Assembly (NCBI GenBank): GCA_964412555.1
Contig: CAYPPG010000015.1
Coordinates: 57,653-121,652 of the forward strand
From: CAYPPG01 sp964412555
GTDB lineage: Bacteria; Hinthialibacterota; Hinthialibacteria; Hinthialibacterales; Hinthialibacteraceae
DNA: 64,000 nucleotides
Direction of reading: 5' to 3'
Each line of letters starts with the position of its first letter. Position 1 is the first letter of the stretch. The notes below the pieces were generated by a model. The model searched no databases. It was not told where the DNA came from and saw only the letters and a program-made list of their open reading frames with translations. The position numbers were made by a program, and so were the translations under genes. Below are positions 26,291 to 36,059 of this stretch, piece after piece.

Positions 26291-26310
26291 CGCCGGCATC
26301 CTGCCGGCAT
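26291..26310. repeat. GCCGGCA palindrome
   Basis: GCCGGCA-TCC-TGCCGGC, preceded by TAAC. It is followed directly by the TrmN6-like gene start, which lacks a ribosome site, so the element sits in the place of a leader. Confidence 0.85.
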
Positions 26311-26320
26311 CTTAGATGCG

Positions 26321-26950
26321 ATGACCGCTGAAAAGATCTCCCCCTTTGATTTCCTAGACTGTCTCCGGCCTTCCATTGAAAGCCAACTATTAGTGGAATT
26401 TGCCGAAGTTCAACGAGGGGAAAGAATATTGGATATCGGCTGTGGAAAAGGATATCTCGCCTATTACCTTGCCCGAAAATATAAGGATTGCATCGAAATC
26501 GTGGGAATCGACATCGTTCCCGAAGTCATTGAGGAAGCACATACCTTTCTACCTATATTTCGTGAACAATACCCCGATTGCTCCATTCCTATTCGTTTTC
26601 TCGTGTACGATGCTGCCCAGTGTCAACATTTCGAACAAGAGTTCGATGTGGTGATCAGTAATCCTCCATTTTTTGATCGCAGGAAATCCAGATTGTCTCC
26701 CCATTCTAACCGCAAATATGCACGGCAGGATGCTGTCCTCCCCCTTGATGCTTTGCTTGCTTTCGCACATCTTCATTTACATCCAAATGGACGCATGTAT
26801 CTTGTCTTTCCGGCAAACCGGTTCGATGAACTTATTGAGAAAGCGAAACGGGTGGGATTTGATAAACAGAAAGGAATTCAGCGGGAAGACATTCGAAAAA
26901 GCAGTGGGGGAATATGGCTTATCGAACTTCGGAAAACAAGATCGATTTGA
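26321..26950 (+). CDS. TrmN6-like tRNA (adenine37-N6) or related methyltransferase
   Basis: A 209-residue class I SAM-dependent methyltransferase. The SAM motif is LDIGCGKGYLAYYLARKY, and the N-methyltransferase motif is SNPPFF, flanked by ARQDAVLPLDALLAFA and GRMYLVFPANR, which match the TrmN6/YfiC group modifying A37 of tRNA-Val1. No Shine-Dalgarno precedes the ATG. The end overlaps the convergent UDP-glucuronate decarboxylase gene by 32 bases. Confidence 0.8.
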   Translation: MTAEKISPFDFLDCLRPSIESQLLVEFAEVQRGERILDIGCGKGYLAYYLARKYKDCIEIVGIDIVPEVIEEAHTFLPIFREQYPDCSIPIRFLVYDAAQCQHFEQEFDVVISNPPFFDRRKSRLSPHSNRKYARQDAVLPLDALLAFAHLHLHPNGRMYLVFPANRFDELIEKAKRVGFDKQKGIQREDIRKSSGGIWLIELRKTRSI

Positions 26951-27872
26951 AATATTCGATCGTTTTTGTCAGTCCGTCGCGGATATAGACTTTTGGCTCC
27001 CAATTCAAGGTCTTTTTGGCCAAATCGATGTTTGGTTGCCGGACTTTGGGATCATCTTCGGGCAGGGGTTTGTGCACGATCTTTGAAGCGGATCCGGTCA
27101 ATTCCAAGATCATTTCCGCCAATTCGATGACAGTTCGTTCCGATGGATTGCCGATATTCACCGGGGTGCTCATTTCGGATTCGAGCAAACGAATAATCCC
27201 CTCTACTTCATCGGATACGAAGCAGAAGGAGCGGGTTTGATTCCCATCGCCGAATACCGTCAACGGCTCATTCTTCAATGCTTGGGCAATGAAAGTCGAA
27301 ACGACTCGGCCGTCCTCCACCCTCATACGCGGTCCATAGGTGTTGAAAATCCGCACAATGCGTGTATCGACACCGTGGTAGCGGTTGTACGCCATCGTCA
27401 TGGCTTCCGCAAAGCGTTTTGCTTCATCGTACACACCGCGCGGGCCGATGGGATTGACGTTGCCCCAATAATCTTCTTGTTGCGGGTGAACGAGCGGGTC
27501 TCCATAGACTTCCGATGTCGAAGCGAGAAGAAACCGTGCTCTCTTCTCTTTGGCCAGACCCAGCGCTTTGTGTGTTCCGAGTGAACCGACTTTCAGGGTT
27601 TGAATGGGCAGTTTCAAATAATCGATAGGGCTGGCCGGCGAAGCAAAGTGCAAAATATTGTCCACCTCTCCCGGCACATAGATATAATTCGTCACATCGT
27701 GATTGATGTAATGAAAATCATTCCGTCCATACAAATGTTCAATATTCGACAAGCTGCCGGTGATTAAATTGTCGATGCAAATAATCTCATGTCCCCGTTT
27801 CAACAGCGCATCGGCGAGATGCGATCCTAAAAAACCTGCCCCTCCGGTAATCAATGTTCTTGGCATTCTCAT
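26919..27872 (-). CDS. UDP-glucuronate decarboxylase-like (UXS) NAD-dependent enzyme
   Basis: A 317-residue extended SDR protein. NAD motif TGGAGFLGSHL, then ILHFASPASPIDYLKLPIQT, a hallmark of UDP-xylose synthases, STSEVYGDPLVHPQ, the catalytic YDEAKRFAE and IVRIFNTYGPRM. The family converts UDP-glucuronate to UDP-xylose. All conserved catalytic residues are visible. It is an additional nucleotide-sugar gene near the epimerase at 25158, divergent in strand. Confidence 0.9.
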   Translation of the reverse strand: MRMPRTLITGGAGFLGSHLADALLKRGHEIICIDNLITGSLSNIEHLYGRNDFHYINHDVTNYIYVPGEVDNILHFASPASPIDYLKLPIQTLKVGSLGTHKALGLAKEKRARFLLASTSEVYGDPLVHPQQEDYWGNVNPIGPRGVYDEAKRFAEAMTMAYNRYHGVDTRIVRIFNTYGPRMRVEDGRVVSTFIAQALKNEPLTVFGDGNQTRSFCFVSDEVEGIIRLLESEMSTPVNIGNPSERTVIELAEMILELTGSASKIVHKPLPEDDPKVRQPNIDLAKKTLNWEPKVYIRDGLTKTIEYFKSILFSEVR

Positions 27873-27894
27873 GTCCTATCGTTTTGGAGAATGT

Positions 27895-27916
27895 AACGCC
27901 GGCATCATGCCGGCAT
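27895..27916. repeat. GCCGGCA palindrome
   Basis: GCCGGCA-TCA-TGCCGGC (27898-27914) preceded by TAAC, the same phrase as at 26292. Confidence 0.85.
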
Positions 27917-28107
27917 GAATATAGAAACCGGCACGTTGCCAGTGTTCCATTTTATTTTGATTCAAATAATCGTACCAACTGCTGTGGATGAAAACAAGCA
28001 TTACACACTGGGAATATCACATTTACAAATACGGGAAAACAATAAATCGGGATTACAGTTTGTGAATAAAGATAGAATCGAATGAATTTATCTCTATTCA
28101 TGAATGC

Positions 28108-29970
28108 TTAGACTTCACTTGGATCGATATGTAAATATCGTTCAAATCGAATATATTGTTCGCATTCGAAGAAAAAAACATCGATCAACAACACACCCTG
28201 TCGAATACGAAAAAACAGAATATCCTTTTTCGGTGTCGGGAAATGAAGGTAAAACGGAAGTGATTTATTGAACTTGTTCAATTGCGGTTCCAGAATATTT
28301 TGGCGTTTTCCGGTAACGTTATCTTCCAACAAGATTCCACTGCCATCTTCGAAAGGCCGGGTTACGCCAGCAAAAATCTGGGTCGGTTTCGTCGGATAAG
28401 TAAAGAGAATGGTTACAATTTTTTTATTATTTCTGAAAATCGGATGACGAGCAGGGATGAGAATATAGGATTCCGGAGCTTTTTCAGGCAGCGTTTTATA
28501 ACTGTACAATTTCCGATCAAAAGACCGGACGGTATTGATCTCGGCCTGGCCGATATACACTGCCTCGCCGGAATGGGGATTGAATACTTCCACAGGTTTT
28601 AATTTTGGCAGCCATTCCTGCATTCTGCCAATTAGAGTGGGGCGGGACGTATAGATAAGCGTGAGGTTGAGAAAAACGAGCAGCACGATACCCACATTGA
28701 GTGGATGCAAGCCAACGCGAAGCCAGCGCAAAGTATTTTGCGGCGGTTCTGAGTGAGGAGAAAGCGTTTGACTGTCGACACGAAGTAGAGGGCGGTTATG
28801 AAGCCGGAGAAACAAGAGCAGTACCATGCTCAATCCCACACCCATCCAAATGGTAGCCGTCCAGAAACCGTTGAAAATAGCCAGGGCGGCTAGGAATGAA
28901 TAGCGATACGGTTTGTGTAATTCTTGAATACGGATTGCCGCCTCACCGCTCAAAAGTAAAAACACCGGAAAAGCGAAGAAAACCAGGCGTGATGTCATAA
29001 AGGCAAATAGTATCTGAATCCAAATACATAAAAGATAAAATACCAATGCCCGGCTTTCTTTCCGTCCCCATATCCAGCCCAGCAATGACAGTGGCGCCAA
29101 TATCCCGAAATTCGCGCTGAGCGTGCTAAGGGAGAGCAGCTGTTTCACCTTTTCCGGCTCGGTTATGATTCGCTGGAATTCCCGAAGGTAGAATTGGTCG
29201 TATCGTTCAAATTGGATATCCAATCCGTAGTATTGATTGACAATCTGAGTAAAATACGCCGCATCGCTCAAGGCGAAAAGCGCAAAACGTGTAACGAAAA
29301 AAACAACAATGGAAGCGGAGCCTAGCAGTAAGGTCGCGGAAATCGCTTTCCATGACCACCATCGTTTCCATCGGCAAAAATGATAGACAGGAAGTAGGAA
29401 AATCGAAGTTTCCCGATTCAGAACACCGAACAGCAAGCTGGAAGAGAATAATTTTTCTTTGCGCAAATAGATTGCCAGGATTCCCAATTCAATCAAGAAA
29501 AAGGAAAGCGCGTCGACGAAAGCGTAATGAAACAACGATTGCCGAAATCCGTTGTGCATGATGAATCCGGCCGTCAAGGCCAGTGAGAGCGCAATGCCAC
29601 AACCGATTAGCCGTAAGAGCAAATAGGCGAGGGTGACCGTTCCTGCCATGCTTAGGATCGTGACGGCAAGAAAGCCGTGACGTATGTTCAGCGGGAGAAA
29701 ATAGACGATGCGGGGTGTCAGGATGCGAAGTCCATGAGGAGGCGCTATGACGGAGAGCGGATTTTTCGCCTGCATCACATAGCGGTATGCGTCTCCTTGA
29801 AACTTGTCCGCTGTACCAACATACCATGAAAAGAAAAGAACAATTCCCAAAGAAATCAGAATCGCCCACAGGCATTCTTTTTTCGTTGGGAAATGCAGGA
29901 TGGATTGTTCGTGGATTCGGGAAACCGGCAAACTTGTTGTTTCGCCGGTTTCCTTCCTCTTAGCGGTCAT
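28108..29970 (-). CDS. Multi-pass membrane protein, possible GT-C-type glycosyltransferase
   Basis: A 620-residue protein with about a dozen hydrophobic helices from residue 35 to about 440, followed by a soluble C-terminal domain of about 180 residues. An Asp-rich loop after the first helix (TADKFQGDAYRYV) sits where GT-C glycosyltransferases keep a catalytic Asp motif. The start overlaps the stop of the upstream gene by 4 bases (ATGA), so the two genes are coupled. A role in polysaccharide or glycoprotein assembly is inferred. Confidence 0.6.
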   Translation of the reverse strand: MTAKRKETGETTSLPVSRIHEQSILHFPTKKECLWAILISLGIVLFFSWYVGTADKFQGDAYRYVMQAKNPLSVIAPPHGLRILTPRIVYFLPLNIRHGFLAVTILSMAGTVTLAYLLLRLIGCGIALSLALTAGFIMHNGFRQSLFHYAFVDALSFFLIELGILAIYLRKEKLFSSSLLFGVLNRETSIFLLPVYHFCRWKRWWSWKAISATLLLGSASIVVFFVTRFALFALSDAAYFTQIVNQYYGLDIQFERYDQFYLREFQRIITEPEKVKQLLSLSTLSANFGILAPLSLLGWIWGRKESRALVFYLLCIWIQILFAFMTSRLVFFAFPVFLLLSGEAAIRIQELHKPYRYSFLAALAIFNGFWTATIWMGVGLSMVLLLFLRLHNRPLLRVDSQTLSPHSEPPQNTLRWLRVGLHPLNVGIVLLVFLNLTLIYTSRPTLIGRMQEWLPKLKPVEVFNPHSGEAVYIGQAEINTVRSFDRKLYSYKTLPEKAPESYILIPARHPIFRNNKKIVTILFTYPTKPTQIFAGVTRPFEDGSGILLEDNVTGKRQNILEPQLNKFNKSLPFYLHFPTPKKDILFFRIRQGVLLIDVFFFECEQYIRFERYLHIDPSEV

Positions 29971-31232
29971 GTCTTTCGTTCTTTCTTTTTCGCCGCCGGG
30001 AAGAGAACGTTGTTTAAAATCAGCCGATACCCCGGCGAGTTGGGATATTGAGATAAATCGGTGTCTTCCTCTCCAACCAAATGCTGAGCATCTTCCGGAT
30101 CGTGGCCGCCTAGAAATGTAAACGTGCCTTTCCCGGCGACTCCGTGGATATATTTTGCCACTTCGAATTCCGGAAAATCGGCGAGCACCACGATCGTCGG
30201 CTTGAGAAACTCCTTCCGAAACGCCGTGGTTTGTCCAAGAAAATCTTGCACCCGGTTTCGGTGATTTTGAGTCAACATGGTTGGTACCGGATCGAATTTC
30301 GCCGAAAATTCAAACAATTGGAAGGTGGCGGATTGATAGCGTGCTCCCGGTGTTGCCGGACTTGGATTCGTGTCGATATCCGAAAACTCATACACCATCG
30401 GATTTGGGATCAGTGTAAAATTTTGAAAGGCGAGACAATTATCATAATTCAATTTGGTTTGAAAAGCGGGAGTCATGCCGTCACCGTCGATTTCGGGTGC
30501 GACGATGTCCAATCCCAGTGCGGATAAAGCTATGTCCAGCGTATCCGTTGCGGCGCACATGGCAAAGAGAAAACCGCCTTCATTTACATAATCGTAGATA
30601 GCTTTTGCAACGGCTCCTTTATGCTGTTGGACTTTGGCGAAGCCGGCTTTCAATGCCGCCGCCTCGAATTGGCGGACTTTTTCTTGATACCAAGGCGCAT
30701 TGCGAAAACTGCGATAAAATTTCCCGAACTGTCCGGTAAAATCTTCATGATGCAAATGAAGCCAGTCATATTGATGCAACCGCCCGCTTAAAACATCTTT
30801 ATCCCATAGTGTGTCATAAGGAATATCTGCATACGTCAAGGCAAGTGTGACCGCATCGTCCCACGGATCACTCGTCGGCGGGGTATACACCGCCACTTTG
30901 GGAGCCTTTTCCAGCGGGATTTTCTCCATATTTTCCTTCTCGATTTCCGCATGAATGGCAGTGATTTCCCCCGCGGTGACGGGAAGGGCAGTGACTCCCT
31001 GCAGTATGGCTTTTTCGTTGGCTTTTCCGCCGCTTTCATAGATCAAGAACGATCCGTTCCGGTAATTGAGCAGCCATTCACACTTATACTGTTGCTGTAA
31101 TGCCCAATACGTCACGCCATAAGCCTTGAGATGGTCGGTTTGGATACCGTCCATCGGGATCAAAGTCCCATCTGCCATGCAGAGCATGGGTAAGATCAAG
31201 GAAAAGATACAAACGATTATTCGTTTACACAT
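29967..31232 (-). CDS. Secreted conserved protein of unknown function
   Basis: A 421-residue protein with a signal peptide (IIVCIFSLILPMLCMADG). The mature part begins with GIQTDHLKAYGVTYWALQQ and LLNYRNGSFL and contains FAMCAATDTLDIAL and a long globular region. Related proteins have been labelled asparagine synthetase B in some annotations, but no amidotransferase or synthetase motif is visible here. The start at 31232 is chosen because GAGG lies 8 bases upstream. It is coupled to the downstream membrane protein. Confidence 0.6.
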   Translation of the reverse strand: MCKRIIVCIFSLILPMLCMADGTLIPMDGIQTDHLKAYGVTYWALQQQYKCEWLLNYRNGSFLIYESGGKANEKAILQGVTALPVTAGEITAIHAEIEKENMEKIPLEKAPKVAVYTPPTSDPWDDAVTLALTYADIPYDTLWDKDVLSGRLHQYDWLHLHHEDFTGQFGKFYRSFRNAPWYQEKVRQFEAAALKAGFAKVQQHKGAVAKAIYDYVNEGGFLFAMCAATDTLDIALSALGLDIVAPEIDGDGMTPAFQTKLNYDNCLAFQNFTLIPNPMVYEFSDIDTNPSPATPGARYQSATFQLFEFSAKFDPVPTMLTQNHRNRVQDFLGQTTAFRKEFLKPTIVVLADFPEFEVAKYIHGVAGKGTFTFLGGHDPEDAQHLVGEEDTDLSQYPNSPGYRLILNNVLFPAAKKKERKT

Positions 31233-31270
31233 ACAATACACCTCTTTTGATTTTCTTTATCGTGGATAGA

Positions 31271-31326
31271 ACAGGCGTCCCGCCTGTACTAAAAAGACAA
31301 GCGAGAAAGGCAAGCGAGGACGCTTG
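31271..31326. repeat. ACAGGCG and CAAGCG palindromes
   Basis: ACAGGCG-TCC-CGCCTGT (31271-31287) and CAAGCG-AGGA-CGCTTG (31311-31326), separated by 23 bases and followed by CTCTACC. The phrase is of the same style as other intergenic palindromes in the window. Confidence 0.8.
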
Positions 31327-31344
31327 CTCTACCTTCTTGATTAT

Positions 31345-31938
31345 TTACGAAACACTCCGAACAAAGAGTAAAATGACGCGAAAGAGAAGCCACATTGTCA
31401 TTAAATTGATTATGACTCCAACGAATACGATGAGGAAGTTCAAAATAAAGAGAAAAACAATGGAAAACGTTTCTGTAAATTGATGCGCTTCAACAATCGC
31501 AAAGTACAATAAGATACAGAAAAGAGTTGAAAAAATCACGAGATTGGCAAATGGAATCGGGATTAACCAAGCCAAAAAAGCGACACTCGCATAAGCCGTA
31601 TACCGGTACGTTATCCAAAAACTTTCTTTCCGTCCAAGGATTTGTGTAATAAGAAATAGGACTCCACAGGTTCCAAGAAAAAGCGATACACTGAAGAATA
31701 TGGACAGAGAGAAAGCCAAGAACGAAAAACCCATCGTGAGGGGGGCGAAAAGAAGCGCATAAATCAATTTGGGGAGGATGATGTTGATTCCCGCAAATAT
31801 TGTCGGTTCGGCAATGTCCGTATGTCCAAGTTGATTCTGGAAAAATACACTTGGGTCCGTTACAATCTTCTGAACAAGGTTAGCATACCTTTGAACAAAT
31901 TCAGAACAATTTTTTTGAAAAGTGTCAAAATCGTTCAT
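31345..31938 (-). CDS. Yip1-family-like membrane protein
   Basis: A 197-residue protein from MNDFDTFQKN with an N-terminal soluble part (VQKIVTDPSVFFQ) and five or six membrane helices. The layout (short N-terminus with a P-x-x-F-type motif, then a helical bundle) matches YIP1-domain proteins, a mostly uncharacterised bacterial family. An upstream start at 31998 would overlap the rarA leader and has no ribosome site. Confidence 0.65.
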   Translation of the reverse strand: MNDFDTFQKNCSEFVQRYANLVQKIVTDPSVFFQNQLGHTDIAEPTIFAGINIILPKLIYALLFAPLTMGFSFLAFSLSIFFSVSLFLGTCGVLFLITQILGRKESFWITYRYTAYASVAFLAWLIPIPFANLVIFSTLFCILLYFAIVEAHQFTETFSIVFLFILNFLIVFVGVIINLMTMWLLFRVILLFVRSVS

Positions 31939-32111
31939 TGTGTTAAAGAAAACAATCCTATCGTTAGTGTTCCTCTTTATTGATGCAATCTCCCCCACAT
32001 TGTACGTTTGGACTCGTAGAAACGGGGAACTACACTATCCTTTGCCTAGAGATCATCGTACTCACGGATCACAGTGAAAGAAAGGCGGCACGATTTTTGA
32101 GATACCTTGCC

Positions 32112-33479
32112 ATGAAAACGAATTCAAAACAAGATACATTTTTTCCAACAGATGAAGAATCCTTACAAGACGACAGCGCGTTTGATCCTTCTCCTGATGC
32201 TCCCCTTGCCGAACACTGCCGTCCTAGACGGCTGGATGAATTCATCGGCCAGGAGGAAATCGTAGGAAACGAACGCCCCTTGCGAAAAGCCATCGAGCGT
32301 GACCGTGTTCCTTCCATGATCCTCTGGGGGCCACCGGGAAGCGGGAAAACCACCTTGGCGCAACTTGTTGCCCGTCTGACGAAATCTCTCTTTTTAAAAT
32401 TATCGGCAACTGAGAGTGGAATCAAGGACCTTCGCAAAATTATCGACCGAGCGGAAAAGGCGCAATCGCATCACGGCATGAAAACCATCTTGTTTATCGA
32501 TGAAATTCATCGTTGGAACAAGTCTCAACAGGATGCCCTTTTGCCTCATGTCGAATCCGGTTTGATTACGTTGGTCGGCGCCACCACGGAAAATCCTTCC
32601 TTCGAAGTGAACGGAGCACTGTTATCCCGTGTAACCGTTTTTACGTTATCTTCTCTCGAACCGCATCACTTGATGCATGTTTTGCGCCGGGGATTGTTGT
32701 TCCTTCAAAAAGAAAATCTGACGATTACAGCGGACGAAAATGCTTTGTCGTCCATCATATCCGTATCTCATGGGGACGCGCGAGTGGCGTTGACTACTCT
32801 CGAACGAGTCGCCGATTTTCTTCATGATTCCACCGATTCGATCCATTTAACCGCCGAGAATACGGCGCGAGCGCTGCAAGACAAACGCATTCTTTATGAT
32901 AAAGCCGGAGAGGAGCATTATAACCTCATCTCGGCGCTGCACAAAAGCATGAGAGGCAGCGATCCGCAGGGAACTATTTATTGGCTGGCTCGTATGATGG
33001 AAGCGGGAGAAGATCCGATGTATATTGCCCGGCGAATTATTCGGTTCGCGTCCGAAGATATCGGCATGGCCGATCCGAACGCTCTGCTGATCGCCATCGC
33101 GGCGCGTGATTCCTATCGTTTTTTGGGGTCCCCGGAAGGAGACCTTGCGCTGGCGCAGGCGGCGGTGTATATGGCGACGGCGATGAAAAGCAATTCTCTT
33201 TATACCGCTTATGCCAAAGCTGTAGCCGCTGTCAAGGAACATGGCTATCAGCCCGTTCCGTTACACATTCGGAACGCGCCGACCGGTCTGATGAAATCAC
33301 TCGATTATGGGAAAGGCTATAAATACGCTCATGATTTCGACAACGCTTATGTCGCTCAGGATTATCTTCCGTCCAAGCTCGCCGGTTCGATTTTTTATGA
33401 ACCGACGGACCGCGGTTTTGAAAACAAAATCAGCGAACGAATGAAATTTTGGCAGGAACTCATCAAACAATCCAAATAG
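32112..33479 (+). CDS. rarA: Replication-associated recombination protein A (RarA/MgsA)
   Basis: A clamp-loader-like AAA+ ATPase active at stalled replication forks. Features: RPRRLDEFIGQEEIVG near 40, Walker A GPPGSGKTTLA, Walker B LFIDEIHRWNKSQQD, sensor 1 VGATTENPSFE, and the RarA-specific C-terminal domain (GSDPQGTIYWLARMMEAGEDP, RRIIRFASEDIGMADP). Met45 of the long frame (32112) is chosen because the preceding 44 residues resemble no RarA. The family is certain; length (455 residues) is typical. Confidence 0.95.
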   Translation: MKTNSKQDTFFPTDEESLQDDSAFDPSPDAPLAEHCRPRRLDEFIGQEEIVGNERPLRKAIERDRVPSMILWGPPGSGKTTLAQLVARLTKSLFLKLSATESGIKDLRKIIDRAEKAQSHHGMKTILFIDEIHRWNKSQQDALLPHVESGLITLVGATTENPSFEVNGALLSRVTVFTLSSLEPHHLMHVLRRGLLFLQKENLTITADENALSSIISVSHGDARVALTTLERVADFLHDSTDSIHLTAENTARALQDKRILYDKAGEEHYNLISALHKSMRGSDPQGTIYWLARMMEAGEDPMYIARRIIRFASEDIGMADPNALLIAIAARDSYRFLGSPEGDLALAQAAVYMATAMKSNSLYTAYAKAVAAVKEHGYQPVPLHIRNAPTGLMKSLDYGKGYKYAHDFDNAYVAQDYLPSKLAGSIFYEPTDRGFENKISERMKFWQELIKQSK

Positions 33480-33507
33480 CGACACTTGAACAGCGGTGAC
33501 TGCATAT

Positions 33508-34515
33508 ATGAATCAACCTCTTATTACGAATACACCCGAAAAAACAGCTGTTATCCGTTTTTTTTCTGAGCATCCGTTACATTGTTTTTCTCTCGAGAAA
33601 ATAGCAGCGGAATCCGCTTTGATTCCGGAAACGGTAACGCGCTCGATTGTGGCGTTGAATCGGGAAGGAGTGAAAATCGGATATCGTCCCGGCTATGGAT
33701 ATTTCTATGATCCCGATGAATCGATTCTTCATCCCGATGCTGTAGCCGCTCATTTGCGCACTCAATGGTGGGGCCGCATTATTTATACAGCGGATGAACT
33801 TTCTTCGACGATTGATGTGGCAAAAATGATGATCACAGAATCCAATGCCGACCGGCATGGTACCGTGATCTTGGCAAATACTCAAACCAAAGGCCGTGGA
33901 CGCTACGGGAACCGATGGATTTCTCCAAAAGGCAAAGATATTCTTTTAACCTTTTTGATCAAGAATCGGGGATGGGAACCTTCCATATCACTTCTATCGC
34001 TTTATACGGCTATTACTGTGGTCCGAGTTTTGAATACTGCTTACGATCTGGCGGCAGCCATCAAATGGCCGAACGACATTATTTTCAAAGGCCGGAAACT
34101 GGGGGGAGTCCTCGTTGAACGAGACAAATCCGCGGACTATCAAATCATGAGCCTGGGATTGAATGTGCATAGCCGGCCGAAAGATTGGCCTCCGGATGTT
34201 CGCCATCGAGCGGCGTCTTTATCGATGATCAAAGATGTCCCCTGGCAAAGGGATGTGTTGATTGCGCAATGCGGCATCACGTGGGAAATGCAATGGGAGA
34301 TCATGAATCAGGATCACGGTCATATGATCCGGGAATACTGGAACCGGTACTCGACTACCCTTAATAAAACAGTCTCGATTCTGTATAAGGGAAAAGAGAT
34401 TTCAGGCTTTACCAAATCCATTGACAATGACGGCGGATTAATTCTTTTAAGCGATAACGGCGATGAACTGTCACTCATTCCCGAAGAGGTGCAAATGCTA
34501 AAAGTCATTGAATAA
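33508..34515 (+). CDS. birA: Biotin--[acetyl-CoA-carboxylase] ligase BirA
   Basis: A 335-residue bifunctional ligase. It has an N-terminal winged-helix-like region (residues 10-60, with HCFSLEKIAAESALI and GYRPGYGYFY), then the biotin ligase core: DELSSTIDVAK, QTKGRGRYGNRW (biotinyl-AMP binding), IKWPNDIIF, KLGGVLVE and LGLNVH, and a C-terminal SH3-like domain. It charges biotin onto BCCP and may repress biotin genes. A GTG at 33496 is an alternative start. It converges on sppA, 12 bases apart. Confidence 0.93.
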   Translation: MNQPLITNTPEKTAVIRFFSEHPLHCFSLEKIAAESALIPETVTRSIVALNREGVKIGYRPGYGYFYDPDESILHPDAVAAHLRTQWWGRIIYTADELSSTIDVAKMMITESNADRHGTVILANTQTKGRGRYGNRWISPKGKDILLTFLIKNRGWEPSISLLSLYTAITVVRVLNTAYDLAAAIKWPNDIIFKGRKLGGVLVERDKSADYQIMSLGLNVHSRPKDWPPDVRHRAASLSMIKDVPWQRDVLIAQCGITWEMQWEIMNQDHGHMIREYWNRYSTTLNKTVSILYKGKEISGFTKSIDNDGGLILLSDNGDELSLIPEEVQMLKVIE

Positions 34516-34527
34516 GGTCTGTTTTAT

Positions 34528-35733
34528 TTAATAAGGGAAGCGGTATTGGATGGGGGAATGGGTTTCGCGGCCAGTAAAAGAAGAGAGCTTTTCCGAAATC
34601 AAATCCAACCAGGAATATTCTCGTTCTTTTCGCTTGATGACTTGCGGGCGTCCTCTGATTCCAACCAGTTCCGCCGTAAGTTCAATCGCGTCGTCAAGCG
34701 TTCCAATTTCATCGACCAGGGCAATTTCTTTCGCCTGTCGTCCTGTATAGATTTTCCCTTCCGCAAGGGACGTCACGAGTTTTAAGATGATTTCCCTGCT
34801 AGGGGCTAAATTTTGGGTTGCTGTTGCTTCTTTCACCTCGGTTGCAGTCGCTTCTTCCACTTCCGCTGCTGTTGCATTCGCGATCATAGAGTCTGTTGCA
34901 TTTTCAATTTGAGCATACCTAGATGGATCTGTTCCGGACTCCACCTTATTTGCCACAATGGGCTGAGATTCCTTTTTCATAGTTTTTTGCGCGACTTTTT
35001 GCAATTCTTCCTGAAATTCTTGAATCAGTTCAATGACATCATCGGTGAAAGGGTAGGTTGTTGCATCCGAGTCGGTAGATTCCCATTGTTTTAATAAGCG
35101 GCTCATGCTCTCCCGCCGACCGTCCGCCACCGCTTCCACGAATTGCATATAGGTGTCATCGATGACGCTTTGCATCATTTCTTTTTCTTCTTCGGTCATT
35201 TCCCGCTCCATGGAACCGGCGGTTTTATATTTGCCTGCTTTGACCGTCTCGTAGTCGATCCCGATTTTTTCGAAGAGTTCTTTTGCTTCTAAAAACTTGG
35301 CATAGACACCGATACTGCCTGTCAATGTTCCCGGTGAAGTGACGATTCGATCCGCCCCACAGGCGATGTAATATCCGCCCGATGCAGCAACGGAACCGAA
35401 CGAAGCGACGACTACTTTCCCGTAATCCCGCTGCGCCTCGAGGACTGCGCGATGCAAATCTTGAGAGGGGGAAACCGCACCTCCCGGGCTGTCCACACGA
35501 AGCACGATCCCTCGGATTGATCGATCTTCCTGATAATCCCGGATTTGATCGATCCAGTCGCGGGCGTCATAAATCACTCCTTCCACCCGTACCAGTGCGA
35601 GTTTGTCACCTCCGAGTAGATTCATGGACGAGCCTTGCAGGCTGTAAACAATCAAAGTGACAAAGAGGCCGATGAGGATTATTAAAAAGAGAAAAAAAGA
35701 TAAGAGTAAGAGGATTCCGGTTTTTTTCTTCAT
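34528..35733 (-). CDS. sppA: Signal peptide peptidase SppA with a low-complexity insertion
   Basis: A 401-residue membrane-anchored serine protease (anchor at residues 7-31). The Ser-Lys pair is visible: nucleophile Ser118 in ASFGSVAASGGYY and Lys near 168-170 in AGKYKTAGS. SppA degrades cleaved signal peptides. Unusually about 105 residues (212-318) separate ADGRRESMSRLL from LAEGKIYTGRQAKEIALVDE, segments that are normally about 10-15 apart. The insert includes a Glu- and Ala/Thr-rich repeat (ATAAEVEEATATEVKEATAT). The reading frame is intact through it. Confidence 0.9.
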   Translation of the reverse strand: MKKKTGILLLLSFFLFLIILIGLFVTLIVYSLQGSSMNLLGGDKLALVRVEGVIYDARDWIDQIRDYQEDRSIRGIVLRVDSPGGAVSPSQDLHRAVLEAQRDYGKVVVASFGSVAASGGYYIACGADRIVTSPGTLTGSIGVYAKFLEAKELFEKIGIDYETVKAGKYKTAGSMEREMTEEEKEMMQSVIDDTYMQFVEAVADGRRESMSRLLKQWESTDSDATTYPFTDDVIELIQEFQEELQKVAQKTMKKESQPIVANKVESGTDPSRYAQIENATDSMIANATAAEVEEATATEVKEATATQNLAPSREIILKLVTSLAEGKIYTGRQAKEIALVDEIGTLDDAIELTAELVGIRGRPQVIKRKEREYSWLDLISEKLSSFTGRETHSPIQYRFPY

Positions 35734-35798
35734 GGTTCTTTTGTTTCATTCCTTTTAGGAGATAACTTGATTTTATATGCCATTTGGCAGTGAGTAAT

Positions 35799-35816
35799 GC
35801 GGGCAAGGATGCCCGC
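35799..35816. repeat. GCGGGCA palindrome
   Basis: GCGGGCA-AGGA-TGCCCGC-like hairpin followed by GCTCC. The 35734-36059 region otherwise shows no gene. Confidence 0.8.
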
Positions 35817-36059
35817 GCTCCGATTATTTTTGGTTCTTTTTTAGACATTATACTCAACTGGAATGAAGTCAATAGTGTGTGATGATTATTATGCTTGTAT
35901 CATAATGGGGGATTTCGTTTTGCATTTCATTGAAGAGGGTGACATGATTGTAACTAAGTCTATACTGGATTATGAGAAATTGGAATTGAAAAAAGGGAAT
36001 GTGGGGTGATTGTGAGGATTTATATGATCTTTCTAATTCAACATTTACGAATACGAGAT

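Noticed and set aside
29967..31232. Asparagine synthetase
   Set aside because: Similar proteins are sometimes so labelled, but no glutaminase or ATP-binding motif is present and a signal peptide is.
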